DNA of 64,000 bases from Sipunculus nudus. Its lineage: Eukaryota; Annelida; Sipuncula; Golfingiida; Sipunculidae. The stretch is from assembly GCA_026874595.1 (NCBI GenBank), contig CM049309.1:24989033-25053032 (forward strand), given 5' to 3'. Below the pieces are notes generated by a model, which ran no database searches, had not been told where the DNA came from, and was given only the letters and a program-made list of their open reading frames with translations. The translations under genes and the position numbers were made by a program. Shown one piece after another: positions 37,461 through 52,222 of the stretch. Numbering within the stretch: the first letter of the stretch is position 1; each line of letters opens with the position of its first letter.

Positions 37461-40400
37461 GCTGCTGAATGAGGGCCCCTCTAGTTGGACCATTGCTGCT
37501 GACTGATGCCCCCCCCTCCCAGTTGGACCATTGCTGCTGACTGAAGGCCCCTCTAGCTGGACCTTTGCTGCTGACTGAGGGCCCCTCTAGTTGGACCTTT
37601 GCTGCTGACTGAGAGCCCCCCCCCCCTAGTTTGACCATTGCTGCTGACTGATGGCCCCCTCTAGTTGGACCATTACTGCTGACTGATGGCCCCCTCTAGT
37701 TGGACCATTGCTGCTGACTGATGGCCCCCTCTAGTTGGACCTTTGCTGCTGAATGAGGGCCCCTCTAGTTGGACCATTGCTGCTGACTGATGGCCCCCTC
37801 TAGCTGGAACATTGCTGCTGAATGATGGCCCCCTCTAGTTTGACCACTGCTGCTGACTGAGGGCCCCTCTAGCTGGACCTTTGCTGCTAACTGGGGGCCC
37901 CCTCTAGTTGGACCATTGCTGCTGAATGAGGGCCCCTCTAGTTGGACCATTGCTGCTGACTGATGGCCCCCTCTATTTGGACCATTGCTGCTGAGTGATG
38001 GCCCCCTCTAGTTGGACCATTGCTGCTGTCTGATGGCCCCCTCTAGTTGGACCATTGCTGCTGACTGATGCCCCCCCCCAGTTGGACCATTGCTGCTGAC
38101 TGAAGGCCCCTCTAGCTGGACCTTTGCTGCTGACTAAGGGCCACTCTAGTTGGACCTTTGCTGCTGAATGATAGCCCCCCCCAGTTGGACCATTGCTGCA
38201 GACTGAGAGCCCCCCCCCCCAGTTGGACCATTGCTGCTGACTGATGCCCCCTCTAGTTGGACCATTGCTGCTGTCTGATGGCCCCCTCTAGTTGGACCAT
38301 TGCTGCTGTCTGATGGCCCCTTCTAGTTGGACCATTGCTGCTGACTGATGCCCCCCCCCCTAGTTGGACCATTGCTGCTGACTGATGCCCCCCCCCTGCT
38401 TGGACCATTGCTGCTGACTGAAGGCCCCTCTAGCTGGACCTTTGCTGCTGACTGAGTTCACTCTAGTTGGACCTCTGCTGCTGACTCAGAGCGCCCCCCC
38501 CCCTAGTTGGACCATTGCTGCTGACTGATGCCCCCCCCCCCAGTTGGACCATTGCTGCTGACTGAAGGCCCCTCTAGTTGGACCTTTGCTGCTGACTGAG
38601 TGCCCCCTCTAGTTGGACCATTGCTGCTGACTGAGGGCCCCCTCTAGTTGGACCATTGCTGCTGACTGATGGCCCCCTCTAGTTGGACCATTGCTGCTGA
38701 CTGATGGCCCCCTCTAGTTGGACCATTGCTGCTGACTAATGCCCTCCCCCCCACTAGTTGGACCATTGCTGCTGACTGAAGGCCCCTCTAGCTGGACCTT
38801 TGCTGCTGACTGAGGACCCCTCTAGTTGGACCTTTGCTGCTGACTGATGGCCCCCTCTAGTTGGACCATTGGTGCTGACTGATTGCCCCCTCTAGTTGGA
38901 CCATTGCAGCTGACTGATGGCCCCCTCTAGTTGGAATATTGCTGCTGAATGAGGGTCCCTCTAGCTGTACCTTTGCTGCTGACTGAGGGCCCCCTCTAGT
39001 TGGACCATTGCTGCTGAATGAGGGCCCCTCTAGTTGGACCATTGCTGCTGACTGATGGCCCCCTCTATTTGGACCATTGCTGCTGACTGATGGCCCCCTC
39101 TAGTTGGACCATTGCTGCTGTCTGATGGCCCCCTCTAGTTGGACCATTGCTGCTGACTGATCCCCCCCCTAGTTGGACCATTGCTGCTGACTGAAGGCCC
39201 CTCTAGCTGGACCTTTGCTGCTGACTAAGGGCCACTCTAGTTGGACCTTTGCTGCTGAATGATATCCCCCCCCCCCCCAGTTGGACCATTGCTGCTGACT
39301 GAGAGCCCCCCCCCTAGTTGGACCATTGCTGCTGACTGATGCCCCCTCTAGTTGGACCATTGCTGCTGTCTGATGGCCCCCTCTAGTTGGACCATTGCTG
39401 CTGTCTGATGGCCCCTTCTAGTTGGACCATTGCTGCTGACTGATGCCCCCCCCCTAGTTGGACCATTGCTGCTGACTGATGCCCCCCCCTGCTTGGACCA
39501 TTGCTGCTGACTGAGGGCCCCTCTAGCTGGACCTTTGCTGCTGACTGAGGGCCCCCTCTAGTTGAACCATTGCTGCTGAATGAGGGTCCCTCTAGTTGGA
39601 CCATTGCTGCTGACTGATGGCCCCCTCTAGTTGGACCATTGCTGCTGACTGAGGGCCTCTCTAGCTCGACCTTTGCTGCTGACTGAGGGCCCCTCTAGCT
39701 GGACCTTTGCTGCTGACTAAGGGCCCCCTCTAGTTGGACCATTCCTGCTGACTGATGGCCCCTCTAGTTGGACCATTGCTGCTGACTGATGGCCCCCTCT
39801 AGTTGGACCATTACTGCTGACTGATGGCCCCCTCTAGTTGGACCATTGCTGCTGACTGATGCCCCCTCTAGTTGGACCATTGCTGCTGTCTGATGGCCCC
39901 CTCTAGTTGGACCATTGCTGCTGTCTGATGGCCCCTTCTAGTTGGACCATTGCTGCTGACTGATGCCCCCTCCCTAGTTGGACCATTGCTGCTGACTGAT
40001 GCCCCCCCCTGCTTGGACCATTGCTGCTGACTGAAGGCCCCTCTAGCTGGACCTTTGCTGCTGACTGAGTTCACTCTAGTTGGACCTCTGCTGCTGACTC
40101 AGAGCGCCCCCCCCCTAGTTGGACCATTGCTGCTGACTGATGCCCCCCCCCAGTTGGACCATTGCTGCTGACTGAAGGCCCCTCTAGTTGGACCTTTGCT
40201 GCTGACTGAGTGCCCCCTCTAGTTGGACCATTGCTGCTGACTGAGGGCCCCCTCTAGTTGGACCATTGCTGCTGACTGATGGCCCCCTCTAGTTGGACCA
40301 TTGCTGCTGACTGATGGCCCCCTCTAGTTGGACCATTGCTGCTGACTAATGCCCTCCCCCCCACTAGTTGGACCATTGCTGCTGACTGAAGGCCCCTCTA

Positions 40401-43040
40401 GCTGGACCTTTGCTGCTGACTGAGGACCCCTCTAGTTGGACCTTTGCTGCTGACTGATGGCCCCCTCTAGTTGGACCATTGCTGCTGACTGATTGCCCCC
40501 TCTAGTTGGACCATTGCAGCTGACTGATGGCCCCCTCTAGTTGGAATATTGCTGCTGAATGAGGGCCCCTCTAGCTGTACCTTTGCTGCTGACTGAGGGC
40601 CCCCTCTAGTTGGACCATTGCTGCTGAATGAGGGCCCCTCTAGTTGGACCATTGCTGCTGACTGATGGCCCCCTCTATTTGGACCATTGCTGCTGACTGA
40701 TGGCCCCCTCTAGTTGGACCATTGCTGCTGTCTGATGGCCCCCTCTAGTTGGACCATTGCTGCTGACTGATCCCCCCCCCTAGTTGGACCATTGCTGCTG
40801 ACTGAAGGCCCCTCTAGCTGGACCTTTGCTGCTGACTAAGGGCCACTCTAGTTGGACCTTTGCTGCTGAATGATATCCCCCCCCCCAGTTGGACCATTGC
40901 TGCTGACTGAGAGCCCCCCCCTAGTTGGACCATTGCTGCTGACTGATGCCCCCTCTAGTTGGACCATTGCTGCTGTCTGATGGCCCCCTCTAGTTGGACC
41001 ATTGCTGCTGTCTGATGGCCCCTTCTAGTTGGACCATTGCTGCTGACTGATGCCCCCCCCCTAGTTGGACCATTGCTGCTGACTGATGCCCCCCCCTGCT
41101 TGGACCATTGCTGCTGACTGAAGGCCCCTCTAGCTGGACCTTTGCTGCTGACTGAGGGCCACTCTAGTTGGACCTCTGCTGCTGACTCAGAGCCCCCCCT
41201 AGTTGGACCATTGCTGCTGACTGATGCCCCCCCCCAGTTGGACCATTGCCGCTGACTGAAGGCCCCTCTAGTTGGACCTTTGCTGCTGACTGAGTGCCCC
41301 CCCCCCCCTAGTTGGACCATTGCTGCTGACTGATGGCCCCCTCTAGTTGGAGCATTGCTGCTGACTGATGGCCCCTCTAGTTGGACCATAGCTGCTGACT
41401 GAGAGCCCCCCCCCCCCCAGTTGGACCATTGCTGCTGACTGATGGCCCCCTCTAGTTGGACCATTGCTGCTGACTGATGGCCCCCTCTAGTTGGACCATT
41501 GCTGCTGACTGAGGGCCTCTCTAGCTCGACCTTTGCTGCTGACTGAGGGCCCCTCTAGCTGGACCTTTGCTGCTGACTGAGGGCCCCCTCTAGTTGAACC
41601 ATTGCTGCTGAATGAGGGCCCCTCTAGTTGGACCATTGCTGCTGACTGATGGCCCCCTCTAGTTGGACCATTGCTGCTGACTGAGGGCCTCTCTAGCTCG
41701 ACCTTTGCTGCTGACTGAGGGCCCCTCTAGCTGGACCTTTGCTGCTGACTAAGGGCCCCCTCTAGTTGGACCATTGCTGCTGACTGATGGCCCCTCTAGT
41801 TGGACCATTGCTGCTGACTGATGGCCCCCTCTAGTTGGACCATTACTGCTGACTGATGGCCCCCTCTAGTTGGACCATTGCTGCTGACTGATGCCCCCTC
41901 TAGTTGGACCATTGCTGCTGTCTGATGGCCCCCTCTAGTTGGACCATTGCTGCTGTCTGATGGCCCCTTCTAGTTGGACCATTGCTGCTGACTGATGCCC
42001 CCCCTAGTTGGACCATTGCTGCTGACTGATGCCCCCCCCCCCCCTGCTTGGACCATTGCTGCTGACTGAAGGCCCCTCTAGCTGGACCTTTGCTGCTGAC
42101 TGAGGGCCACTCTAGTTGGACCTCTGCTGCTGACTCAGAGCCCCCCCTAGTTGGACCATTGCTGCTGACTGATGCCCCCCCCCCCAGTTGGACCATTGCC
42201 GCTGACTGAAGGCCCCTCTAGTTGGACCTTTGCTGCTGACTGAGTGCCCCCCCCCTAGTTGGACCATTGCTGCTGACTGATGGCCCCCTCTAGTTGGACC
42301 ATTGCTGCTGACTGATGGCCCCCTCTAGTTGGACCATTACTGCTGACTGATGGCCCCCTCTAGTTGGACCATTGCTGCTGACTGATGGCCCCCTCTAGTT
42401 GGACCTTTGCTGCTGAATGAGGGCCCCTCTAGTTGGAGGATTGCTGCTGACTGATGGCCCCCTCTAGCTGGAACATTGCTGCTGAATGATGGCCCCCTCT
42501 AGTTTGACCACTGCTGCTGACTGAGGGCCCCTCTAGCTGTACCTTTGCTGCTGACTGAGGGCCCCCTCTAGTTGGACCATTGCTGCTGAATGAGGGCCCC
42601 TCTAGTTGGACCATTGCTGCTGACTGATGGCCCCCTCTATTTGGACCATTGCTGCTGACTGATGGCCCCCTCTAGTTGGACCATTGCTGCTGTCTGATGG
42701 CCCCCTCTAGTTGGACCATTGCTGCTGACTGATCCCCCCCCCCTAGTTGGACCATTGCTGCTGACTGAAGGCCCCTCTAGCTGGACCTTTGCTGATGACT
42801 AAGGGCCACTCTAGTTGGACCTTTGCTGCTGAATATCCCCCCCCCAGTTGGACCATTGCTGCTGACTGAGAGCCCCCCCCCCCCTAGTTGGACCATTGCT
42901 GCTGACTGATGCCCCCTCTAGTTGGACCATTGCTGCTGTCTGATGGCCCCCTCTAGTTGGACCATTGCTGCTGTCTGATGGCCCCTTCTAGTTGGACCAT
43001 TGCTGCTGACTGATGCCCCCCCTAGTTGGACCATTGCTGC
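37461..43040. repeat. Array segment with a 1.6 kb module repeated
   Basis: ggaatatt markers at 38933 and 40543 are 1610 bp apart. In both cases the following units go straight to ctagctgtacctttg, skipping the ctagctggaacattg units present after most other markers. This shared deletion groups the two modules. A near-duplicate of the 22.4-24 kb organisation follows from about 40.9 kb. A short unit with gctgaatatcccc at about 42830 lacks the usual tgat. Confidence 0.72.
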
Positions 43041-46000
43041 TGACTGATGGCCCCTCTAGTTGGACCATAGCTGCTGACTGAGAGCCCCCCCCCCAGTTGG
43101 ACCATTGCTGCTGACTGATGGCCCCCTCTAGTTGGACCATTGCTGCTGACTGATGGCCCCCTCTAGTTGGACCATTGCTGCTGACTGAGGGCCTCTCTAC
43201 CTCGACCTTTGCTGCTGACTGAGGGCCCCTCTAGCTGGACCTTTGCTGCTGACTGAGGGCCCCCTCTAGTTGAACCATTGCTGCTGAATGAGGGCCCCTC
43301 TAGTTGGACCATTGCTGCTGACTGATGGCCCCCTCTAGTTGGACCATTGCTGCTGACTGATGGCCCCTCAGTTGAACCTTTGCTGCCGACTGAGGGGCCC
43401 CTAGCTAAACCTTTTCCTGCTGACTGATGGCCCCTCTAGTTGGACCATTGCTGCTGACTGAGAGCCCCCCCCCCCCCCAGTTGGACCATTGCTGCTGACT
43501 GATGGCCCCCTCTAGTTGGACCATTGCTGCTGACTGATGGCCCCCTCTAGTTGGACCATTGCTGCTGACTGAGGGCCTCTCTATCTCGACCTTTGTTGCT
43601 GACTGAGGGCCCCTCTAGCTGGACCTTTGCTGCTGACTAAGGGCCCCCTCTAGTTGGACCATTGCTGCTGACTGATGGCCCCTCTAGTTGGACCTTAGCT
43701 GCTGACTGAAGGCCCCTCTAGTTGGACCTTCTCCGTTGACTGAGGGCCCCTCTAGTTGGACAATTGCTGCTGATTGAGCGCCACTCCAGTTGGACCTTTG
43801 CTGCTGACTGTGGGCCCCCCTAGTTGGACAATTCCTGCTGACTGAGGGCCCCTCTAGTTTGACCTTTGCTGCTGATTGAGGGCCCCTCAGTTGACCTTTG
43901 CTGCTGACTGAGGGCTCCTTTAGCTGGACCTTTGCTGCTGACTGAGGGCCACTCTAGTTGGACCTCTGCTGCTGACTCAGAGCCCCCCCTAGTTGGACCA
44001 TTGCTGCTGACTGAAGGCCCCTCTAGCTGGACCTTTGCTGCTGACTGAGGGCCACTCTAGTTGGACCTCTGCTGCTGATTCAGAGCCCCCCCTAGTTGGA
44101 CCATTGCTGCTGACTGATGCCCCCCCCCCCCAGTTGGACCATTGCTGCTGACTGAAGGCCCCTCTAGTTGGACCTTTGCTGCTGACTGAGTGCCCCCCCC
44201 CCCAGTTGGACCATTGCTGCTGACTGATGGCCCCCTCTAGTTGGACCATTGCTGCTGACTGATGGCCCCTCTAGTTGGACCATAGCTGCTGACTGAGAGC
44301 CCCCCCCCCCAGTTGGACCATTGCTGCTGACTGATGGCCCCCTCTAGTTGGACCATTGCTGCTGACTGATGGCCCCCTCTAGTTGGACCATTGCTGCTGA
44401 CTGAGGGCCTCTCTAGCTCGACCATTGCTGCTGACTGATGGCCCCCTCTAGTTGGGCCATTGCTGCTGACTAATGCCCTGCCCCCCACTAGTTGGACCAT
44501 TGCTGCTGACTGAAGGCCCCTCTAGCTGGACCTTTGCTGCTGACTGAGGACCCCTCTAGTTGGACCTTTGCTGCTGACTGATGGCCCCCTCTAGTTGGAC
44601 CATTGCTGCTGACTGATTGCCCCCTCTAGTTGGACCATTGCAGCTGACTGATGGCCCCCTCTAGTTGGAATATTGCTGCTGAATGAGGGCCCCTCTAGTT
44701 GGACCATTGCTGCTGACTGATGCCCCCCCCCCCTCCCAGTTGGACCATTGCTGCTGACTGAAGGCCCCTCTAGTTGGACCTTTGCTGCTGACTGAGTGCC
44801 CCCCCCCTAGTTGGACCATTGCTGCTGACTGATGGCCCCCTCTAGTAGGACCATTGCTGCTGACTGATGGCCCCTCTAGTTGGACCATAGCTGCTGACTG
44901 AGAGCCCCCCCCCCCCTAGTTTGACCATTGCTGCTGACTGATGGCCCCCTCTAGTTGGACCATTACTGCTGACTGATGGCCCCCTCTAGTTGGACCATTG
45001 CTGCTGACTGATGGCCCCCTCTAGTTGGACCTTTGCTGCTGAATGAGGGCCCCTCTAGTTGGACCATTGCTGCTGACTGATGGCCCCCTCTAGCTGGAAC
45101 ATTGCTGCTGAATGATGGCCCCCTCTAGTTTGACCACTGCTGCTGACTGAGGGCCCCTCTAGCTCTACCTTTGCTGCTGACTGAGGGCCCCCTCTAGTTG
45201 GACCATTGCTGCTGAATGAGGGCCCCTCTAGTTGGACCATTGCTGCTGACTGATGGCCCCCTCTATTTGGACCATTGCTGCTGACTGATGGCCCCCTCTA
45301 GTTGGACCATTGCTGCTGTCTGATGGCCCCCTCTAGTTGGACCATTGCTGCTGACTGATGCCCCCCCCCCCCTAGTTGGACCATTGCTGCTGACTGAAGG
45401 CCCCTCTAGCTGGACCTTTGCTGCTGACTAAGGGCCACTCTAGTTGGACCTTTGCTGCTGAATGATAGCCCCCCCCCAGTTGGACCATTGCTGCTGACTG
45501 AGAGCCCCCCCCCCTAGTTGGACCATTGCTGCTGACTGATGCCCCCTCTAGTTGGACCATTGCTGCTGTCTGATGGCCCCCTCTAGTTGGACCATTGCTG
45601 CTGTCTGATGGCCCCTTCTAGTTGGACCATTGCTGCTGACTGATGCCCCCCCCTAGTTGGACCATTGCTGCTGACTGATGCCCCCCCCCCCTGCTTGGAC
45701 CATTGCTGCTGACTGAAGGCCCCTCTAGCTGGACCTTTGCTGCTGACTGAGTTCACTCTAGTTGGACCTCTGCTGCTGACTCAGAGCGCCCCCCCCCTAG
45801 TTGGACCATTGCTGCTGACTGATGCCCCCCCCCCCCCCCAGTTGGACCATTACTGCTGACTGAAGGCCCCTCTAGCTTGACCTTTGCTGCTGACTGAGGG
45901 CCCCTCTAGTTGGACCTTTGCTGCTGACTGAGAGCCCCCCCCCCCCTAGTTTGACCATTGCTGCTGACTGATGGCCCCCTCTAGTTGGACCATTACTGCT

Positions 46001-46500
46001 GACTGATGGCCCCCTCTAGTTGGACCATTGCTGCTGACTGATGGCCCCCTCTAGTTGGACCTTTGCTGCTGAATGAGGGCCCCTCTAGTTGGACCATTGC
46101 TGCTGACTGATGGCCCCTCTAGCTGGACCTTTGCTGCTGACTGGGGGCCCCCTCTAGTTGGACGATTGCTGCTGAATGAGGGCCCCACTAGTTGGACCAT
46201 TGCTGCTGACTGATGGCCCCCTCTAGTTGGACCTTTGCTGCTGAATGAGGGCCCCTCTAGTTGGACCATTGCTGCTGACTGATGGCCCCCTCTAGCTGGA
46301 ACATTGCTGCTGAATGATGGCCCCCTCTAGTTTGACCACTGCTGCTGACTGAGGGCCCCTCTAGCTGGACCTTTGCTGCTGACTGGGGGCCCCCTCTAGT
46401 TGGACCATTGCTGCTGAATGAGGGCCCCACTAGTTGGACCATTGCTGCTGACTGATGGCCCCCTCTATTTGGACCATTGCTGCTGACTGATGGCCCCCTC
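43041..46500. repeat. Array segment, mixed modules
   Basis: The aggggcccctagctaaacc unit is at about 43391, preceded by a private gctgccgactg change, and the ttctccgttgactg and gagcgccactcc run follows near 43730. The ggaatatt marker is at 44667. A short tandem duplication of units carrying tagttggacc / ctggaacattg occurs at about 46050-46440. No gene is visible. Confidence 0.7.
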
Positions 46501-49500
46501 TAGTTGGACCATTGCTGCTGTCTGATGGCCCCCTCTAGTTGGACCATTGCTGCTGACTGATACCCCCCCCCTAGTTGGACCATTGCTGCTGACTGAAGGC
46601 CCCTCTAGCTGGACCTTTGCTGCTGACTCAGGGCCACTCTAGTTGGACCTTTGCTGCTGAATGATAGCCCCCCCCAGTTGGACCATTGCTGCTGACTGAG
46701 AGCCCCCCCCCTAGTTGGACCATTGCTGCTGACTGATGCCCCGTCTAGTTGGACCATTGCTGCTGTCTGATGGCCCCCTCTAGTTGGACCATTGCTGCTG
46801 TCTGATGGCCCCTTCTAGTTGGACCATTGCTGCTGACTGATGCCCCCCCCCCCCTAGTTGGACCATTGCTGCTGACTGATGCCCCCCCCCCCCCCCTGCT
46901 TGGACCATTGCTGCTGACTGAAGGCCCCTCTAGCTGGACCTTTGCTGCTGACTGAGTTCACTCTAGTTGGACCTCTGCTGCTGACTCAGAGCGCCCCCCC
47001 CTAGTTGGACCATTGCTGCTGACTGATGCCCCCCCCCCCAGTTGGACCATTGCTGCTGACTGAAGGCCCCTCTAGTTGGACCTTTGCTGCTGACTGAGTG
47101 CCCCCTCTAGTTGGACCATTGCTGCTGACTGAGGGCCCCCTCTAGTTGGACCATTGCTGCTGACTGATGGCCCCCTCTAGTTGGACCATTGCTGCTGACT
47201 GATGGCCCCCTCTAGTTGGACCATTGCTGCTGACTAATGCCCTCCCCCCCACTAGTTGGACCATTGCTGCTGACTGAAGGCCCCTCTAGCTGGACCTTTG
47301 CTGCTGACTGAGGACCCCTCTAGTTGGACCTTTGCTGCTGACTGATGGCCCCCTCTAGTTGGACCATTGCTGCTGACTGATTGCCCCCTCTAGTTGGACC
47401 ATTGCAGCTGACTGATGGCCCCCTCTAGTTGGACCATTGCTGCTGACTAATGCCCTCCCCCCCACTAGTTGGACCATTGCTGCTGACTGAAGGCCCCTCT
47501 AGCTGGACCTTTGCTGCTGACTGAGGACCCCTCTAGTTGGACCTTTGCTGCTGACTGATGGCCCCCTCTAGTTGGACCATTGCTGCTGACTGATTGCCCC
47601 CTCTAGTTGGACCATTGCAGCTGACTGATGGCCCCCTCTAGTTGGAATATTGCTGCTGAATGAGGGCCCCCTCTAGTTGGACCATTGCTGCTGACTGATG
47701 CCCCCCCCTCCCAGTTGGACCATTGCTGCTGACTGAAGGCCCCTCTAGCTGGACCTTTGCTGCTGACTGAGGGCCCCTCTAGTTGGACCTTTGCTGCTGA
47801 CTGAGAGCCCCCCCCCCTAGTTGGACCATTGCTGCTGACTGATGGCCCCCTCTAGTTGGACCATTACTGCTGACTGATGGCCCCCTCTAGTTGGACCATT
47901 GCTGCTGACTGATGGCCCCCTCTAGTTGGACCTTTGCTGCTGAATGAGGGCCCCTCTAGTTGGACCATTGCTGCTGACTGATGGCCCCCTCTAGCTGGAA
48001 CATTGCTGCTGAATGATGGCCCCCTCTAGTTTGACCACTGCTGCTGACTGAGGGCCCCTCTAGCTGTACCTTTGCTGCTGACTGAGGGCCCCCTCTAGTT
48101 GGACCATTGCTGCTGAATGAGGGCCCCTCTAGTTGGACCATTGCTGCTGACTGATGGCCCCCTCTATTTGGACCATTGCTGCTGACTGATGGCCCCCTCT
48201 AGTTGGACCATTGCTGCTGTCTGATGGCCCCCTCTAGTTGGACCATTGCTGCTGACTGATCCCCCCCCCCCCCTAGTTGGACCATTGCTGCTGACTGAAG
48301 GCCCCTCTAGCTGGACCTTTGCTGCTGACTAAGGGCCACTCTAGTTGGACCTTTCCTGCTGAATGATAGCCCCCCCCCAGTTGGACCATTGCTGCTGACT
48401 GAGAGCCCCCCCCCCTAGTTGGACCATTGCTGCTGACTGATGCCCCCTCTAGTTGGACCATTGCTGCTGTCTGATGGCCCCTCAGTTGAACCTTTGCTGC
48501 TGACTGAGGGGCCCCTAGCTAAACCTTTTCCTGCTGACTGATGGCCCCTCTAGTTGGACCATTGCTGCTGACTGATGCCCCCCCCCTAGTTGGACCATTG
48601 CTGCTGACTGATGCCCCCCCCCCCTGCTTGGACCATTGCTGCTGACTGAAGGCCCCTCTAGCTGGACCTTTGCTGCTGACTGAGGGCCACTCTAGTTGGA
48701 CCTCTGCTGCTGACTCAGAGCCCCCCCTAGTTGGACCATTGCTGCTGACTGAGGGCCACTCTAGTTGGACCTCTGCTGCTGACTCAGAGCCCCCCCTAGT
48801 TGGACCATTGCTGCTGACTGATGCCCCCCCCCCCCCAGTTGGACCATTGCCGCTGACTGAAGGCCCCTCTAGTTGGACCTTTCTTGCTGACTGAGTGCCC
48901 CCCCCCTAGTTGGACCATTGCTGCTGACTGATGGCCCCCTCTAGTTGGACCATTGCTGCTGACTGATGGCCCCTCTAGTTGGACCATAGCTGCTGACTGA
49001 GAGCCCCCCCCCCCGTTGGACCATTGCTGCTGACTGATGGCCCCCTCTAGTTGGACCATTGCTGCTGACTGATGGCCCCCTCTAGTTGGACCATTGCTGC
49101 TGACTGAGGGCCTCTCTAGCTCGACCTTTGCTGCTGACTGAGGGCCCCTCTAGCTGGACCTTTGCTGCTGATTGAGGGCCCCCTCTAGTTGAACCATTGC
49201 TGCTGAATGAGGGCCCCTCTAGTTGGACCATTGCTGCTGACTGATGGCCCCCTCTAGTTGGACCATTGCTGCTGACTGATGGCCCCTCAGTTGAACCTTT
49301 GCTGCTGACTGAGGGGCCCCTAGCTAAACCTTTTCCTGCTGACTGATGGCCCCTCTAGTTGGACCATTGCTGCTGACTGAGAGCCCCCCCCCCCCCAGTT
49401 GGACCATTGCTGCTGACTGATGGCCCCCTCTAGTTGGACCATTGCTGCTGACTGATGGCCCCCTCTAGTTGGACCATTGCTGCTGACTGAGGGCCTCTCT

Positions 49501-52222
49501 AGATCGACCTTTGTTGCTGACTGAGGGCCCCTCTAGCTGGACCTTTGCTGCTGACTAAGGGCCCCCTCTAGTTGGACCATTGCTGCTGACTGATGGCCCC
49601 TCTAGTTGGACCTTAGCTGCTGACTGAAGGCCCCTCTAGTTGGACCTTCTCTGTTGACTGAGGGCCCCTCTAGTTGGACAATTGCTGCTGATTGAGCGCC
49701 ACTCCAGTTGGACCTTTGCTGCTGACTGATGCCCCCCCCCCTGCTTGGACCATTGCTGCTGACTGAAGGCCCCTCTAGCTGGACCTTTGCTGCTGACTGA
49801 GGGCCACTCTAGTTGGACCTCTGCTGCTGATTCAGAGCCCCCCCTAGTTGGACCATTGCTGCTGACTGATGCCCCCCCCCCCAGTTGGACCATTGCTGCT
49901 GACTGAAGGCCCCTCTAGTTGGACCTTTGCTGCTGACTGAGTGCCCCCCCCCAGTTGGACCATTGCTGCTGACTGATGGCCCCCTCTAGTTGGACCATTG
50001 CTGCTGACTGATGGCCCCTCTAGTTGGACCATAGCTGCTGACTGAGAGCCCCCCCCCCCCCAGTTGGACCATTGCTGCTGACTGATGGCCCCCTCTAGTT
50101 GGACCATTGCTGCTGACTGATGGCCCCCTCTAGTTGGACCATTGCTGCTGACTGAGGGCCTCTCTAGCTCGACCATTGCTGCTGACTGATGGCCCCCTCT
50201 AGTTGGACCATTGCTGCTGACTAATGCCCTGCCCCCCACTAGTTGGACCATTGCTGCTGACTGAAGGCCCCTCTAGCTGGACCTTTGCTGCTGACTGAGG
50301 ACCCCTCTAGTTGGACCTTTGCTGCTGACTGATGGCCCCCTCTAGTTGGACCATTGCTGCTGACTGATTGCCCCCTCTAGTTGGACCATTGCAGCTGACT
50401 GATGGCCCCCTCTAGTTGGAATATTGCTGCTGAATGAGGGCCCCTCTAGTTGGACCATTGCTGCTGACTGATGCCCCCCCCTCCCAGTTGGACCATTGCT
50501 GCTGACTGAAGGCCCCTCTAGCTTGACCTTTGCTGCTGACTGAGGGCCCCTCTAGTTGGACCTTTGCTGCTGACTGAGAGCCCCCCCCCCCCCTAGTTTG
50601 ACCATTGCTGCTGACTGATGGCCCCCTCTAGTTGGACCATTACTGCTGACTGATGGCCCCCTCTAGTTGGACCATTGCTGCTGACTGATGGCCCCCTCTA
50701 GTTGGACCTTTGCTGCTGAATGAGGGCCCCTCTAGTTGGACCATTGCTGCTGACTGATGGCCCCCTCTAGCTGGAACATTGCTGCTGAATGATGGCCCCC
50801 TCTAGTTTGACCACTGCTGCTGACTGAGGGCCCCTCTAGCTGTACCTTTGCTGCTGACTGAGGGCCCCCTCTAGTTGGACCATTGCTGCTGAATGAGGGC
50901 CCCTCTAGTTGGACCATTGCTGCTGACTGATGGCCCCCTCTATTTGGACCATTGCTGCTGACTGATGGCCCCCTCTAGTTGGACCATTGCTGCTGTCTGA
51001 TGGCCCCCTCTAGTTGGACCATTGCTGCTGACTGATGCCCCCCCCCCCTAGTTGGACCATTGCTGCTGACTGAAGGCCCCTCTAGCTGGACCTTTGCTGC
51101 TGACTAAGGGCCACTCTAGTTGGACCTTTGCTGCTGAATGATAGCCCCCCCCCCAGTTGGACCATTGCTGCTGACTGAGAGCCCCCCCCCCTAGTTGGAC
51201 CATTGCTGCTGACTGATGCCCCCTCTAGTTGGACCATTGCTGCTGTCTGATGGCCCCCTCTAGTTGGACCATTGCTGCTGTCTGATGGCCCCTTCTAGTT
51301 GGACCATTGCTGCTGACTGATGCCCCCCCCCCCTAGTTGGACCATTGCTGCTGACTGATGCCCCCCCCCCTGCTTGGACCATTACTGCTGACTGAAGGCC
51401 CCTCTAGCTGGACCTTTGCTGCTGACTGAGTTCACTCTAGTTGGACCTCTGCTGCTGACTCAGAGCGCCCCCCCCCTAGTTGGACCATTGCTGCTGACTG
51501 ATGCCCCCCCCCAGTTGGACCATTGCTGCTGACTGAAGGCCCCTCTAGCTTGACCTTTGCTGCTGACTGAGGGCCCCTCTAGTTGGACCTTTGCTGCTGA
51601 CTGAGAGCCCCCCCCCCCCCTAGTTTGACCATTGCTGCTGACTGATGGCCCCCTCTAGTTGGACCATTACTGCTGACTGATGGCCCCCTCTAGTTGGACC
51701 ATTGCTGCTGACTGATGGCCCCCTCTAGTTGGACCTTTGCTGCTGAATGAGGGCCCCTCTAGTTGGACCATTGCTGCTGACTGATGGCCCCCTCTAGCTG
51801 GAACATTGCTGCTGAATGATGGCCCCCTCTAGTTTGACCACTGCTGCTGACTGAGGGCCCCTCTAGCTGGACCTTTGCTGCTGACTGGGGGCCCCCTCTA
51901 GTTGGACCATTGCTGCTGAATGAGGGCCCCTCTAGTTGGACCATTGCTGCTGACTGATGGCCCCCTCTATTTGGACCATTGCTGCTGACTGATGGCCCCC
52001 TCTAGTTGGACCATTGCTGCTGTCTGATGGCCCCCTCTAGTTGGACCATTGCTGCTGACTGATGCCCCCCCCCCCCCTAGTTGGACCATTGCTGCTGACT
52101 GAAGGCCCCTCTAGCTGGACCTTTGCTGCTGACTAAGGGCCACTCTAGTTGGACCTTTGCTGCTGAATGATAGCCCCCCCCCCCCAGTTGGACCATTGCT
52201 GCTGACTGAGAGCCCCCCCCCC
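46501..52222. repeat. Array segment with 2.7-3.0 kb marker spacing
   Basis: ggaatatt markers at 47644 and 50418, then 53147, are 2774 and 2729 bp apart, a fairly regular module. A six-unit duplication sits at 47231 and 47444 (tgactaatgccctc, 213 bp apart). At 48670-48894 a plus-strand frame stays open for 74 codons because of tandem gagggccactctag units. It is repeat-derived and not a gene. Confidence 0.7.

Noticed and set aside
48670-48894. Plus-strand 74-codon frame starting MLLTEGHSSWTSAADSEPP
   Set aside because: Arises because two consecutive ccactctag units happen to keep frame; it is the plus-strand reading of the repeat and has no other support.
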